From Salinigranum marinum (GTDB taxonomy: Archaea; Halobacteriota; Halobacteria; Halobacteriales; Haloferacaceae), in assembly GCF_024228675.1 (NCBI RefSeq), contig NZ_CP100461.1, positions 1,612,001 through 1,676,000 on the forward strand: a stretch of DNA of 64,000 nucleotides, read 5' to 3'. The first letter of the stretch is position 1. Each line of letters starts with the position of its first letter. Under the pieces are notes generated by a model that had not been told where the DNA came from, searched no databases, and saw nothing but the letters and a program-made list of their open reading frames with translations. Positions 27,631 through 40,342 of this stretch are shown here, one piece after another. The translations under genes and the position numbers were made by a program.

Positions 27631-27646
27631 CGGTCGTTTACGACCG
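27631..27646. promoter_or_regulatory. Perfect inverted repeat CGGTCGT-TT-ACGACCG between udp and NDH-II
   Basis: Seven-base arms with a 2-base centre. It lies 10 nt after the udp stop and about 28 nt upstream of the NDH-II TATA box (TCTTATC near 27674). It could be an upstream operator of the dehydrogenase gene or a 3' hairpin of udp; no T-tract follows, which favours the operator reading. Confidence 0.5.
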
Positions 27647-27703
27647 AGTCCCACGAGCATTTCAACACCCTCTTATCGGATGAATCCTCACCACGAGACA
27701 GAT

Positions 27704-28882
27704 ATGAGTACGCAGGTCGTCGTTCTCGGCTCGGGGTACGCGGGGACGGGCGCGATACAACGGCTCGAGAAGGAACTCGACGGTGAGGCGGAGATCACCT
27801 GGATCTCGGACCACGACTACCACCTCGTCTTGCACGAGGCGCACCGCTGTATCAGCGACCCGAGCGTCGAGTCGAAGGTCGCGATCCCGATCGACGAGGT
27901 CAAGTCGCCGTCGACGGAGTTCGTCGAGGCGCGGGTCACCGGCGTCGACGTGGACGAGCGCGCGGTCGAACTCGACGGCGGCGAGTCGGTCGCGTACGAC
28001 TACCTGCTCGTCGCGATCGGCAGCTCGACCGCCTTCTACGGGATCGACGGGCTCGAGGAGTACTCGCTCGAACTGAAAGGACTCGACGACGCCCGCGAGA
28101 TCCACGAGCGGGTCGCGAACGCCGCGGGGGACGCGACGGCGTCGGAGCCGGCGACGGTCGTCATCGGCGGGGCCGGACTCTCGGGCATCCAGACCGCCGG
28201 CGAGGTCGCCGAGTACCGCGACGACCACGACGCGCCCATCGACGTCGTCCTCGTCGAGGGCCTCGACCAGGTGTTCCCGAACAACGACCCCGAACTGCAG
28301 GGAGCCCTGCGCCGCCGGCTCGAAGACCGCGGCATCGAGATCAAATGCGGCGAGTTCGTCTCGAAGGTCGACGAGGAGACCATCTACATCGGCGGCGGCG
28401 AGGACGAAGCGCCCGAGGAGCTCCCGTACGACGTCTTCGTCTGGACCGGCGGCATCACCGGCCAGAAGGAGATCGCCGACTGCGCCGTCGACAAGGACGA
28501 GCGATCGAACCGCATCCACGCCGCCTCGGACTTCCAGACGAGCGACGATCGGGTGTTCGCCCTCGGCGACTCGGCGCTCGTCGAACAGGGCCCCGACGCG
28601 CTCGCCCCACCGACCGCACAGGCCGCCTGGCAGGCCGCCGACGTCGCCGGCGAGAACGTCGCACGCGCGCTCCGGGGGCAGCCGCTGAAGACGTGGACGC
28701 ACAAGGACAAGGGGACGGTCGTCTCGATCGGCGAGGACGCCGTCGCACACGACGTCGACGGCGTCCCGATCAACGTCTTCGGCGGCACGCCAGCCCGGAT
28801 GCTCAAGAAGGCCATCGCGGCCCGCTGGATCGCCGACGTCGCCTCGGTCTCCCGCGCGATCGACGCGTGGGGGGACATGTAA
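27704..28882 (+). CDS. Type II NADH dehydrogenase (NDH-2), FAD-dependent
   Basis: A 392-residue pyridine nucleotide-disulfide oxidoreductase family protein. The FAD motif is VVVLGSGYAGTGAIQRL at the N-terminus, the NAD(P)H motif VVIGGAGLSGIQTAGEVAEY near 152, and the second FAD site VFALGDSALVEQ. Members oxidise NADH and reduce quinone without pumping protons. No transmembrane helix is seen, so membrane attachment would be peripheral. The ATG at 27704, rather than one at 27680, places the FAD motif at residue 4 and sits about 30 nt after a TATA-like TCTTATC. Confidence 0.88.
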   Translation: MSTQVVVLGSGYAGTGAIQRLEKELDGEAEITWISDHDYHLVLHEAHRCISDPSVESKVAIPIDEVKSPSTEFVEARVTGVDVDERAVELDGGESVAYDYLLVAIGSSTAFYGIDGLEEYSLELKGLDDAREIHERVANAAGDATASEPATVVIGGAGLSGIQTAGEVAEYRDDHDAPIDVVLVEGLDQVFPNNDPELQGALRRRLEDRGIEIKCGEFVSKVDEETIYIGGGEDEAPEELPYDVFVWTGGITGQKEIADCAVDKDERSNRIHAASDFQTSDDRVFALGDSALVEQGPDALAPPTAQAAWQAADVAGENVARALRGQPLKTWTHKDKGTVVSIGEDAVAHDVDGVPINVFGGTPARMLKKAIAARWIADVASVSRAIDAWGDM

Positions 28883-29175
28883 CGTCGGGTCCGTCACCGC
28901 CCACGAGATCGTCACACCCGGTGCTCCGTGCCGCGTCGCCGGGTGAGAGCCTACTCGATCAGCGTCGGCTTCTGTGTCTCCGATCGGTCGGTGGCCCGGG
29001 TTCCGGGCCGGCCACAGTGGGCACCAGTCGGTCGGTCAACCGGAGAGTTCACTCCGAGACGGGTCCGCGAGCGACGCGGCTCCCGGAGTGAGGTCGACGA
29101 GAAGAGACAGAACGAGGAACGTCGCGGAGGCGAGACACCGCTCGCGCCGCGCGGACGATCGGGATCAGCGCCGAC

Positions 29176-29709
29176 TCAGTGGGCGGGGTCGCCGACCGGA
29201 GCCTCCATCCCCTCGATCCGGAGGATGAGGATGTTGTTCGTGTCGTCCTTGCCGTCGACGGAGCCGCGGATGACGAGCTTCGACAGGGGTGTCGGCCCGA
29301 CCTGGACGGCATCGCCCTCGTGGAAGTCGCGGACCGAGCCCTGGACGTGGATCTCCGCCCGGCAGAGCTCCGGATGGTGGACGCTCGAGAGGTCGATCTC
29401 GTCGACGTTGACGTTCTCGACCTCCTCGTCGTTGTGGAACAGCGGCACCGCCGCGGGTTCGTCCATCTGATCGACATCGAGCGCCTCGTACGCGTTCGCC
29501 GTCGGTTTGTAGCCGCCTTTCGGCCCCGGTACGCCCTCGACCAACTGGAGGGCTTTCAGGCTCTGCATCTGGTTCCGGATCGTTCCCGGGTTCCGGTTTA
29601 CCTCCTCGGCGATGTCCTCGCCTTTCACCGCGCTCTCGGACTCGCGGTAGAGGTTGATGAGTGCGGTCAGAATCGTCTTCTGACTCGACGTAAGTTCGAT
29701 TGATGACAT
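29176..29709 (-). CDS. Winged-helix regulator with C-terminal beta domain
   Basis: A 177-residue protein. Residues 1-75 form a winged helix (SSQKTILTALINLYRESESAVKGEDIAEEVNRNPGTIRNQMQSLKALQLVEGVPGPKGGYKPT). Residues 95-170 form a separate beta-rich domain (CRAEIHVQGSVRDFHEGDAVQVGPTPLSKLVIRG), which may bind a ligand. Such proteins are widespread in haloarchaea and are often listed as Rrf2-like, although no [Fe-S] cysteine cluster is present. The start at 29709 fits a TATA box 27 nt upstream. Targets are unknown. Confidence 0.82.
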   Translation of the reverse strand: MSSIELTSSQKTILTALINLYRESESAVKGEDIAEEVNRNPGTIRNQMQSLKALQLVEGVPGPKGGYKPTANAYEALDVDQMDEPAAVPLFHNDEEVENVNVDEIDLSSVHHPELCRAEIHVQGSVRDFHEGDAVQVGPTPLSKLVIRGSVDGKDDTNNILILRIEGMEAPVGDPAH

Positions 29710-29730
29710 AGGGCGTTGTTGGTCCGTGGG

Positions 29731-29740
29731 CTTATTAAAT
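29731..29740 (-). promoter_or_regulatory. TATA box of the winged-helix regulator
   Basis: Minus-strand ATTTAATAAG, centred about 27 nt before the ATG at 29709, excluding the longer frame that opens at 29754. Confidence 0.6.
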
Positions 29741-29973
29741 GCGATGGATGACACAGGACACGATCCGGGGAAACAGCGTCACTGCGGGTAGTTTTCACAC
29801 CTCACGAGACCGATTCTATGCCACCGATCGAACCCGGATCTGTTCATCTTGCGTCCCGCATCGGTACCGGGTCACCTCGCCACGAGTCACGGACCGTGCC
29901 ACCAGACCGGCGGCGTGCGTTATCGCGAGCGCCGACCGGAACGGCTAACGGGACGCTCTGTCACGTCTCGACC

Positions 29974-30888
29974 ATGACTCGACGCGTCCAGCTCATCGGT
30001 GCGCCGACCGACTACGGAGCGAACCGTCGTGGCGTCGACATGGGACCGTCAGCCATCCGCTACGCCGGACTCGCGGACGAAATCGAAGCCGCCGGTGTCG
30101 CCTGCCGCGACGGCGGCGATCTCTCCGTCCCGCGGATGGAAGAGCGGATCCCCGACGCCGAGGAACCCCCCGCCGGCACCGCCCGGTTCCTCCGCGAGAC
30201 CCGGGAGGTCTGCACGGCCCTCGCCGACCGCGTCGCCGGGAGCATCGACGACGGTGCCACCCCGCTGGCGCTCGGAGGCGACCACTCCATCGCGATCGGT
30301 TCCCTGGCCGGGTCGGCACGCGACGCCGCCGTCGGCGCGATCTGGTTCGACGCCCACGGGGATTTCAACACCCCGACGACGTCGCCGAGCGGAAACGTCC
30401 ACGGGATGCCGCTCGCGGCGGCTCTCGGCGTCGGCGACTTCACCGCCGCGGAGTACGGCTGGGCGCGTGCACAGGGGCTCGATCCCGCTCACGTCGCGCT
30501 GGTCGGCCTCCGCTCGCTCGACGACGACGAGCGCGACGCGATCCGCGACTCGGCGGTCACCGCGTACACGATGTCCGACATCGACCAGCGGGGAATCGCG
30601 ACCGTCGTCGACGACGCGCTCACCGTCGCCGCCGACGGAACCGACGGCATCCACGTCTCGCTCGACCTCGACTGGCTCGATCCGACGGTCGCCCCCGGCG
30701 TCGGGACGCCCGTCCGCGGCGGTGTCACCTACCGCGAGGCGCACTTGGCGATGGAGGCAGTCGCCCGCAGCGGCTCGCTCCGGTCGATGGAACTCGTCGA
30801 GGTGAACCCGGTCCTCGACGAACACAACGAGACCGCGGCGCTCGCGGTCGAACTCGCCGCGAGCGCGTTCGGCAAGCGCGTCCTCTGA
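29974..30888 (+). CDS. rocF: Arginase
   Basis: A 304-residue ureohydrolase that converts arginine to ornithine and urea. The binuclear manganese ligands are visible: His104 (GGDHSI), Asp126, His128 and Asp130 (FDAHGDFN), and Asp231/Asp233 (SLDLDWLDP). NVHGMPLA favours arginase over agmatinase. The ATG at 29974 begins directly with the family's VQLIGAPTDYGANRRGVDMGP; the upstream open frame has no such similarity. No urease or other arginine genes lie nearby. Confidence 0.92.
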   Translation: MTRRVQLIGAPTDYGANRRGVDMGPSAIRYAGLADEIEAAGVACRDGGDLSVPRMEERIPDAEEPPAGTARFLRETREVCTALADRVAGSIDDGATPLALGGDHSIAIGSLAGSARDAAVGAIWFDAHGDFNTPTTSPSGNVHGMPLAAALGVGDFTAAEYGWARAQGLDPAHVALVGLRSLDDDERDAIRDSAVTAYTMSDIDQRGIATVVDDALTVAADGTDGIHVSLDLDWLDPTVAPGVGTPVRGGVTYREAHLAMEAVARSGSLRSMELVEVNPVLDEHNETAALAVELAASAFGKRVL

Positions 30889-30957
30889 GCGAGAGGCCGG
30901 CACTGTCCGACCGGGGGAACGCGCGAGAAAGTACGCGAGGGAGTCGGAGGGGGCGGC

Positions 30958-33548
30958 CTACTCCGTCCCGTCGGTGTCGGCCGTCACGTCTTCGCCCTCG
31001 TCCTCGTCTTCCGCGTCCGTCCCGTCCGCTTCGTCCGATCGGTTCTCGTCGGCGACAGCCGCGGGGACGACCGTGACAGAGCCGACGATGTCGCCGTCGT
31101 CGATGTCCATCACGCGGACGCCTTTGGTGTTGCGTCCGATGATCGAGACGCCGTCGACGGGCGTGCGGATGATCTGGCCGCCTTCGGTCATCACGACGAC
31201 GTGGTCGCCCGACCCGACCGTCTCGATCGTGCAGACGGGGCCGTTGCGGTCGTCGGTCTTGATGTCGATGAGCCCCTTGCCGTTGCGCGACTGTCTCCGG
31301 TAGTCCGCGATCGCCGTCCGCTTGCCGTAGCCGTTCTCCGTGACCGTGAGCGTCCAGTCGTGGCGCTCCTCGTCGACGGCGGCGATACCCGCGACGCGAT
31401 CGCCGTCTTCGAGCCGGATCCCGCCGACGCCGCGGGCGCTCCGTCCCATCGCGCGGACCTCGCTTTCGTCGAAGCGGATGCTCATCCCGCCCGCCGTGGC
31501 GACGATGAGGTCGTGTCTCCCGTCCGTGACCTCGACGTCCGCGAGTTCGTCGTCACCCTCGAGGGTGATCGCACGGATCCCCGTCGAGAGGATGTTCTGG
31601 AACCGGTCGACGTTGGTGCGCTTGACTCGCCCGTTCCGGGTCACCATCGTCAGATACCGCTCGTCGACCTTCTCGTCGTCGCTGTCGACCTCCAGGGCGT
31701 CGCAGTTCACGACGGCCTGGATCCCCTCGCCCCGGTCGAGGTCGAGGTAGTTCACGAGGGCACTCCCCTTCGTGTACCGCGTTTCGGGGCGTGGGAGCTG
31801 GTAGGTCTTCAGCTTGTACACCTGTCCCTGATCGGTGAAACAGAGCAGGTAGTCGTGGGTATTGGCGACGAAGACGCTGGCGACCCGGTCGCTCTCTTTC
31901 AGTTCGCTCCCGATGATTCCCTTGCCGCCGCGCCGCTGGGCGCGGAACCACGACAGCGGCATCTGCTTCACGTAGTCGTCCTCGGTGACGACGACGACGA
32001 CGTCCTCCTCGGGCACGAGGTCCTCCCTCGTCACCTCGCCGTCGTCCGCGACGAACCCCGTCCGGCGGTCGTCGCCGTACTCGGCTTTGATCGCCAGGAG
32101 CTCCTCCTCGATGACGCCGAGGAGCTCTGACTCGTCGGCGAGGATCTCTTCCAGCCGGGCGATGCGCGCTTGGACCTCCTCGTACTCCGCCTCGATCGCG
32201 TCGGTCTCCATCGACGTCAGCGAGCCGAGTTGCATCGAGACGATGTGGTCGACCTGCGCCTCCGAGAAGTCGTACGTCCCCCGCAAGACGGCTTTCGCCG
32301 CGTCTCTGTCCTCTGCGCCCCGGATGAGGTCGACGACCTCGTCGACGTGTTCGAGCGCCGTGAGCCGCCCCTCGAGGATGTGTGCGCGGTCTTCGGCCTC
32401 GCCCAGGTCGTACTCCGAACGCCGACGGACGACCTCCTTGCGGTGGTCGAGATACGCCGTCAGCGTCTGCTTCAGATCCAAGATACGGGGCTCGCCGCCG
32501 ACGAGCGCGAGGTTGATGACGCCGAACGTCGATTCGAGATGCGACGACAGCAGCTGGTTCTTCACCAGCTGGGGGTCGGCGTTGCGCTTGAGTTCGATGA
32601 CGACGCGGATACCGTCTCGATCCGATTCGTCACGGATGTCGCGGATCCCCTCCAGGGAACCGTCGTTGACGTCGTCGGCGATGCGCTTGATGAGCCGGGC
32701 CTTGTTCTCCTGGTACGGCAGCTCGTCGATGACGATGCGGTCGTCGGAGACGTCGAACTTCGCTCGGACCCGGATCCGGCCACGACCGGTCGTGTACGCC
32801 TTGTAGACGGCGTTCTTGCCGACGATGTTCGCTCCGGTCGGGAAGTCGGGCCCCGTGATCGGGCCGTCGGAGCCGTTGCCCTGGCCGTCGCGGGTGTCGA
32901 TGAGGTCCTCGACGGTGCTGTCGGGTTCGTGGATGAGTTCGACGGTGGCGTCGATCACCTCGCCGAGGTTGTGCGGCGGGATGTTCGTCGACATCCCGAC
33001 GGCAATCCCCGACGATCCGTTTACCAAGAGATTCGGGAACGCCGCCGGGAGGACGGTCGGCTCGGTCGTGCGGTCGTCGTAGTTCGACTGGAAGTCGACG
33101 GTGTCCTTGTCGATATCCGCTAGGAGTTCCTCGGCGATAGAGGCCATCCGCGCCTCCGTGTAGCGCATCGCGGCCGCCGGGTCGCCGTCGACCGAGCCGA
33201 AGTTCCCCTGTCCGTCGACGAGGGGGTACCGCATCGAGAAGTCCTGCGCCATCCGGGTCAAAGTATCGTAGATCGCGGAGTCGCCGTGCGGGTGGTAGTC
33301 GCCCATCGTCTCGCCGACGATCGACGAGGACTTGCGGTGTGAGGAGCCCGAGGAGATCCCCGCAGTGTGCATCGCGTAGAGGATGCGCCGGTGGACGGGC
33401 TTGAGGCCGTCGCGGACGTCGGGGAGGGCCCGCCCCGCGATGACGGACATGGCGTAGTCGATGTACGACTGCTCCATCTCCTGCTCGATGCGGGCGTTCT
33501 CGATCTGTGCGGCGATCTTTGGCTTGCTGGGGTCCGAGTCGGAGCTCA

Positions 33549-33549
<1 letters not shown>
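30958..33549 (-). CDS. gyrA: DNA gyrase subunit A
   Basis: A 863-residue GyrA, the DNA-cleaving subunit of the negative-supercoiling topoisomerase. The catalytic tyrosine is Tyr130 ([11 protein letters not shown]). Ser91 and Asp95 stand at the two classical quinolone-resistance positions and are unmutated. The GyrA-box (QRRGGKG) that lets the C-terminal pinwheel wrap DNA is present, followed by six-bladed repeats and a strongly acidic tail of about 30 residues. The ATG at 33549 overlaps the gyrB stop (TGATG), so translation is coupled. Confidence 0.97.
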
Positions 33550-35480
<1,931 letters not shown>

Positions 35481-35494
35481 CTAGGGTACGGCGT

Positions 35495-35522
35495 GTCTTA
35501 AACCCTCTCACGCGCGCGTGCG
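35495..35522 (-). promoter_or_regulatory. gyrBA promoter: TATA box next to an alternating purine-pyrimidine tract
   Basis: The minus strand has a TATA-like GGGTTTAAGACA at 35495-35506. Directly upstream, 35509-35522 is 14 bases of strictly alternating pyrimidine-purine containing the 12-bp palindrome CACGCGCGCGTG. Such RY tracts near TATA boxes make promoters sensitive to supercoiling in Halobacterium bop, so gyrase self-control is plausible. Confidence 0.5.
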
Positions 35523-35761
35523 AGTACCTGAAAAGGGACTTCGCAATCCGCTAACGTTCGCTCCGATCGGGACAAGATTTGTTCGCACCCTGCCAGTAAC
35601 CCCGTTCGATTCGGTGCCCGACGCCGTGTACGAAGGAGCCGTCCGACGCGCGCGCGACGCACGGCCTACAACCCCAGCATGACGGCGTGAATCCGTCGAT
35701 TTCACTTCCACCACGCCAACGGAGAGTTCTTAAGCGTCGCTACGGAAGAGGCTGACAGACG

Positions 35762-38212
35762 ATGACCTCGATTCAGTCGACCCTCGGCGAGGGAGACGAG
35801 GATATCGCCGAGGAGCTGGCCAAGGGCCAGCGTGAGATCTCCATCGCCGAGTTCTTCGAGAAGAACAAACACATGCTCGGGTTCGACTCGGGTGCCAGAG
35901 GGCTCGTCACCGCCGTCAAGGAGGCGGTCGACAACGCCCTCGACGCGACCGAGGAGGCCGAGATCCTGCCCGACATCTACGTCGAGATCCGGGAGGTCGA
36001 CGACTACCTCCGGCTCGTCGTCGAGGACAACGGCCCCGGGATCACGAAAGAACAGGTCCCCAAGGTGTTCGGCAAACTCCTCTACGGGTCGCGGTTTCAC
36101 GCCCGCGAACAGTCCCGCGGACAGCAGGGGATCGGCATCTCCGCGGCGGTGTTGTACTCACAGCTCACCTCCGGGAAACCCGCACGCATCACGAGCCGCA
36201 CGCAAGGAAGGCCCGAAGCGCAGTACTTCGAGCTGATCATCGACACGGACACGAACGAACCGGAGATCAAGGCGTCGCGGGAGACGTCGTGGGACCGCTC
36301 GCACGGGACGCGCATCGAACTGGAGATGGAGGCGAATATGCGCGCCCGGACGCAACTGCACGACTACATCAGACACACCGCCGTCGTCAACCCCCACGCC
36401 CGTCTGGAGCTGCGCGAACCCGGGCTGGACGAGCCGATGAAGTTCGAGCGTGCGACCGACCAACTCCCCGACTCCACGGAGGAGATCCGGCCGCACCCCC
36501 ACGGCGTCGAACTCGGCACCCTACGGAAGATGCTCACGGCGACCGAGTCGTACTCGGTCTCGGGCTTCCTCCAAGGGGAGTTCACCAGGGTGGGCAAGAA
36601 GACCGCCGACAAGGTGCTCGACAACTTCCGCGACCGCCACTTCGGGCGTGAACTGTCGTGGACGCCTCCCCAGGCACACGAGACGGTCGACCTCGCGAGC
36701 GTGATCGACGGCGCCGTCGCGAACAAGGGCGCGTCGGCGACCGCCGACTTCGCCGAGCGGGTCGCGTCGACGCTCGCAAACCGCGAGCGGGTGACCCACC
36801 ACGACGTACGCGCGGTCGTCGACACCTGTGCGGACGAGGTCGAAGACGAGTCTGGGACACGGTTCGGGGCGACAGTCCGGGAGAACACGGTTGAGGCCGT
36901 CTGGGCCGCGGTGACGGGCACCGGCGACGCGGAGCCGACCGACGACGACGGCGACGACGACACCGAGCCCCGACTGACGACCGACCTCTACACCCTCGTC
37001 GACGACGCGACGTCGAAGCGGAAAGACGACGCGACGAAGCGCGGCATCGCGGAGCGACTGGCGCGGAAGGTCGCGGCGCTCGACGACGGTCGCCACCGGC
37101 TCACCCACCGGGCGCTCGTCGATCTCGTCGACGGCGCGGCCGACGACACCGTCGAGTACGACGACGTCACCTTCGGCGACACGGCCCGAGAGAACGTCAC
37201 GGAGGCGATCTGGAGCCGCGCCCGGACGGTCCCCGACGACCCCCCAGACGTGAGTGCGATCGTCGACGACCGCGACAGCGCACAGGCGCTCTTGGAGGCG
37301 ATGCGCGAGACGGACATCCTCGCGCCGCCGACGACGTGTCTCTCGCCGATCTCCGCCGAACTGATCGAGGCCGGGCTTCGGGAGGTGTTCGACGCCGACT
37401 TCTACGCTGCCGCGACGCGCGACGCCGAGGTCCACGCCGGCGATCCGTTCGTCGTCGAGGCCGGCATCGCCTACGGGGGCGAACTCGCTTCTGAAGGCTC
37501 GGTCGACCTCCTGCGCTTCGCCAACCGGGTCCCGCTGGTGTATCAGCAGGGTGCCTGTGCGATCACGGGCGTCGTCAAGGGCATCGGGTGGCGGAACTAC
37601 GGACTGGACCAGCCCGGCGGGTCGGGCATCCCGAAGGGACCCGCGGTCGTCATGGTCCACGTCGCCTCGACGAACGTCCCCTTCACCAGCGAATCGAAGG
37701 ACGCCGTCGCGAACGTCCCCGACATCGAGGACGAGGTCGAACTCGCGATCCGCGAGGCCGCCCGGGAGTTGAAGTCGTATCTCAACCGCCGGCGGTCGAT
37801 GCAGAAACGCCGGAAGAAACAGGAAGTCCTCGGCAAGATCCTCCCGGAGATGGCCGACAAGCTCTCCGAGGTGACGGGTCGGGAGCGGCCGAACATCGAC
37901 GGCGCGCTCGCCCGCATCATGAACAACGTCAGCGTCGAACGCGTCGTCGAGGGTGAGACGGTGACGCTCGTCGTCGAGAACCACTCGAGTCGGGCGGAAG
38001 CGCCCGAGATCACGGACATCCTCTCGGCCGAGCCCGGCGACGTCAACGGCGACGCGCAGGTGATCGACCTCGATGGCGAGTGGTTCGTGAAGTGGTCCCC
38101 GTCCGTCCCGGCGGGCGAGACAGCGGAGTTGCGCTACACCCTCCCCGAGGACACCGACTTCGACATCGACGTCGACGGCATCGAGCGGGAGAAACTCACG
38201 GTGAACACGTAA
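35762..38212 (+). CDS. top6B: DNA topoisomerase VI subunit B
   Basis: An 816-residue ATPase subunit of the type IIB topoisomerase. GHKL motifs are [42 protein letters not shown] and [11 protein letters not shown]. The H2TH region and transducer ([19 protein letters not shown]) follow, then an immunoglobulin-like C-terminal domain. Many archaeal Top6B chains are 530-630 residues; here an acidic insertion at about residues 305-505 carries two copies of an FGxTxREN-TEA(V/I)W unit. The stop TAA is followed at once by the top6A ATG. The promoter TTCTTAAG lies near 35730. Confidence 0.97.
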   Translation: MTSIQSTLGEGDEDIAEELAKGQREISIAEFFEKNKHMLGFDSGARGLVTAVKEAVDNALDATEEAEILPDIYVEIREVDDYLRLVVEDNGPGITKEQVPKVFGKLLYGSRFHAREQSRGQQGIGISAAVLYSQLTSGKPARITSRTQGRPEAQYFELIIDTDTNEPEIKASRETSWDRSHGTRIELEMEANMRARTQLHDYIRHTAVVNPHARLELREPGLDEPMKFERATDQLPDSTEEIRPHPHGVELGTLRKMLTATESYSVSGFLQGEFTRVGKKTADKVLDNFRDRHFGRELSWTPPQAHETVDLASVIDGAVANKGASATADFAERVASTLANRERVTHHDVRAVVDTCADEVEDESGTRFGATVRENTVEAVWAAVTGTGDAEPTDDDGDDDTEPRLTTDLYTLVDDATSKRKDDATKRGIAERLARKVAALDDGRHRLTHRALVDLVDGAADDTVEYDDVTFGDTARENVTEAIWSRARTVPDDPPDVSAIVDDRDSAQALLEAMRETDILAPPTTCLSPISAELIEAGLREVFDADFYAAATRDAEVHAGDPFVVEAGIAYGGELASEGSVDLLRFANRVPLVYQQGACAITGVVKGIGWRNYGLDQPGGSGIPKGPAVVMVHVASTNVPFTSESKDAVANVPDIEDEVELAIREAARELKSYLNRRRSMQKRRKKQEVLGKILPEMADKLSEVTGRERPNIDGALARIMNNVSVERVVEGETVTLVVENHSSRAEAPEITDILSAEPGDVNGDAQVIDLDGEWFVKWSPSVPAGETAELRYTLPEDTDFDIDVDGIEREKLTVNT

Positions 38213-39310
38213 ATGTCTCAGACGAAACTCGAAGACGAGCTGGCGCGCGAGCGCCTCATCGACCTGGCGGCGGAGTTTTACGACCAGTTCGCGGGCGGGG
38301 AGGTCCCCGAGATGACCCTCCCCACGCGGACGAAGAGCAACATCCAGTACGACGAGGCGTCGAAGGTGTGGACGTACGGCGACCGCACCTCGACGCGGTC
38401 GGCCAACTCCGTCCGGGGCGCGCGCAAGCTCCTCAAGGCGGCGTACACCATCGAGTTCCTCGCCCGGCAGCTCGAGGAGGGCCGCTCGTCGACCCTGCGT
38501 GAGCTGTACTACCTCTCGGAGTCGTGGGACTCCGAGGAGGCACACTTCTCCGACCAAGACGAGTCCAACCAGCTGGTCGAAGACCTCGAGATCGTCTCGC
38601 ACGTCACCCGTGAGGACTTCCACATGCGGCCCGAGGAGTCGGGGGCGACGCTGATGGGGCCGCTTCGACTGCGAGAACAGACCCGTCGCGGCGAGCGCGA
38701 GATCCACTGCCAGGAGGACGTCGGCGAGGGTGGCTACCAGATCCCCAACAACCCCGACACGATCGAGTTCCTCGACCACGACATCGACTTCGTCCTCTGT
38801 GTGGAGACCGGTGGGATGCGCGACCGCCTGGTCGAGAACGGCTTCGACGAGGCGTACAACGTCATGGTGGTCCACCTCAAGGGACAGCCAGCGCGGGCGA
38901 CCCGGCGCATCACCAAGCGGCTCCACGACGAACTCGGCCTCCCAGTCGTGGTGTTCACTGACGGCGATCCGTGGAGCTACCGCATCTTCGGTTCCGTCGC
39001 CTACGGCTCGATCAAGTCCGCGCACCTCTCGGAGTACCTCGCCACCCCCGAGGCCGAGTTCGTCGGCATCCAGCCGCAGGACATCGTCGACTACGACCTC
39101 CCCACCGATCCCCTCTCCGACTCAGACGTCAACGCCCTCCAGTCCGAACTCGATGACCCCCGGTTCATGACCGACTACTGGGTCGAACAGATCGAACTCC
39201 AGCTGGAGATCGAGAAGAAGGCCGAACAGCAGGCGCTGGCCTCCCGGGGGCTGGACTTCGTGACGGACACCTACCTCCCCGAGCGACTCGACGAGATGGG
39301 CGTCATCTAA
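38213..39310 (+). CDS. top6A: DNA topoisomerase VI subunit A (Spo11-like)
   Basis: A 365-residue DNA-cleaving subunit. The catalytic tyrosine is most likely Tyr100, the second of [12 protein letters not shown], and the TOPRIM metal-binding residues are in [12 protein letters not shown]. It is the archaeal relative of Spo11, and with Top6B it decatenates and relaxes DNA. Start codon touches the top6B stop (zero spacing), an obvious operon. Its stop overlaps the stop of the convergent CDGSH gene by 3 bp. Confidence 0.97.
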   Translation: MSQTKLEDELARERLIDLAAEFYDQFAGGEVPEMTLPTRTKSNIQYDEASKVWTYGDRTSTRSANSVRGARKLLKAAYTIEFLARQLEEGRSSTLRELYYLSESWDSEEAHFSDQDESNQLVEDLEIVSHVTREDFHMRPEESGATLMGPLRLREQTRRGEREIHCQEDVGEGGYQIPNNPDTIEFLDHDIDFVLCVETGGMRDRLVENGFDEAYNVMVVHLKGQPARATRRITKRLHDELGLPVVVFTDGDPWSYRIFGSVAYGSIKSAHLSEYLATPEAEFVGIQPQDIVDYDLPTDPLSDSDVNALQSELDDPRFMTDYWVEQIELQLEIEKKAEQQALASRGLDFVTDTYLPERLDEMGVI

Positions 39311-39654
39311 CGGTCCTCGCCCGTCCGGTCGAGTTCCATCCCCTCTGTCGAGGCCGAATCGTCCGTTTCTTCCGCGCCGTCCACGTCGTCGGTGAGCACC
39401 GAGACGACCTCCCGGGCGCCGTCGCCGTCGACCGCGACCACCGCGCTGATCTCGTGGCGCTCGGTGTCGTCGCCGTCGTACCGGTACAGCGTCCTCTCGG
39501 CCTCGTCGTGAGTCGCCTCGTGAGAGCCGTCACAGAACGGATACGCCGCCGAGAGCCCGCACCGACAGAGCAAAACGGAGCCACCGTTCGCTGCGAGGGC
39601 TGCCTCGTCGAGTCGGAGCGGTCCGGTCGCCTCGTGCGTCGTCTCACGAGCCAT
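39307..39654 (-). CDS. CDGSH-type iron-sulfur protein
   Basis: A 115-residue protein whose CDGSH motif is complete: [18 protein letters not shown] supplies three cysteines and one histidine for a [2Fe-2S] cluster. The remainder is an acidic, beta-rich tail. CDGSH proteins in prokaryotes are electron carriers or redox sensors of uncertain partner. An upstream ATG at 39669 in the same frame is possible. It is convergent with top6A, overlapping by 4 bp. Confidence 0.85.
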   Translation of the reverse strand: MARETTHEATGPLRLDEAALAANGGSVLLCRCGLSAAYPFCDGSHEATHDEAERTLYRYDGDDTERHEISAVVAVDGDGAREVVSVLTDDVDGAEETDDSASTEGMELDRTGEDR

Positions 39655-39769
39655 CCCCTCACTCCTCACGCCCGGGCCGCTTACGCCTGTCGGCTCCGCC
39701 GGTTCGCCTGGAGCCGCCCGACCGTTTCGTGACAGGTATTCTCAAGCACGTCGCGGTCGATATCCCCGT

Positions 39770-40327
39770 ATGTCTCGAGACAGCCCCCGGCTCGGAACCG
39801 ACCCCGGACGGATCAAGGCCGTCCCGCAGGTCGCCGAACAGCTCCTCCGGTCGTACTGGTGGCTCCGCAAGACCGTCTTCACCCACGAGAAGACTGACAA
39901 CCCGTATCTCGTGGTGGAACTGACGAAGGCGGCGGCCCAGCGCTTCTTCGGCGAGCGCAACTTCGAGCCCGGGTGGGAAATGTCCTACAGCTTCCGCGGC
40001 GAGATCCTCAACCTCCGGCGGGTCGAGTGGGCGCACGTCCCAGCGTACCCTGATCTCCAGTGGTGGCAGGTCCACATCCGCGGCTACCGCCACGACGACC
40101 CGCCGGGGCTCGAACTGACCGCACACTTCGAGGCCGAACCCGCCGAGCACCCGAAAGAACACATCGATCACGTCGGCATCGATGTCCCGCGGGGGAACGG
40201 CGTCCTCCGGCGACTGCTCGACGAGGGCGGCGTCGAGTACACGCTGTCGGACGACTGGTCCGAGCGCGGAGCGGAGTCGAGTGCGTGGGGGACGGACGGC
40301 TCGTCCGTCGGCGTCGAGGTCGAGTGA
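39770..40327 (+). CDS. Conserved-looking protein of unknown function
   Basis: A 185-residue soluble protein rich in Trp, Tyr and charged residues (LLRSYWWLRKTVFTHEKTDNPYLVVEL; PDLQWWQVHIRGYRHDDPPGLELTAHFEAEP; EHIDHVGIDVPRGNGVLRRLLDEGGVEY). The pattern suggests a compact alpha/beta fold, but no catalytic motif is recognised. Convergent with the MBL-fold gene that ends 16 bp after it. I cannot assign a function. Confidence 0.75.
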   Translation: MSRDSPRLGTDPGRIKAVPQVAEQLLRSYWWLRKTVFTHEKTDNPYLVVELTKAAAQRFFGERNFEPGWEMSYSFRGEILNLRRVEWAHVPAYPDLQWWQVHIRGYRHDDPPGLELTAHFEAEPAEHPKEHIDHVGIDVPRGNGVLRRLLDEGGVEYTLSDDWSERGAESSAWGTDGSSVGVEVE

Positions 40328-40342
40328 CTCGGACGACTCGTC

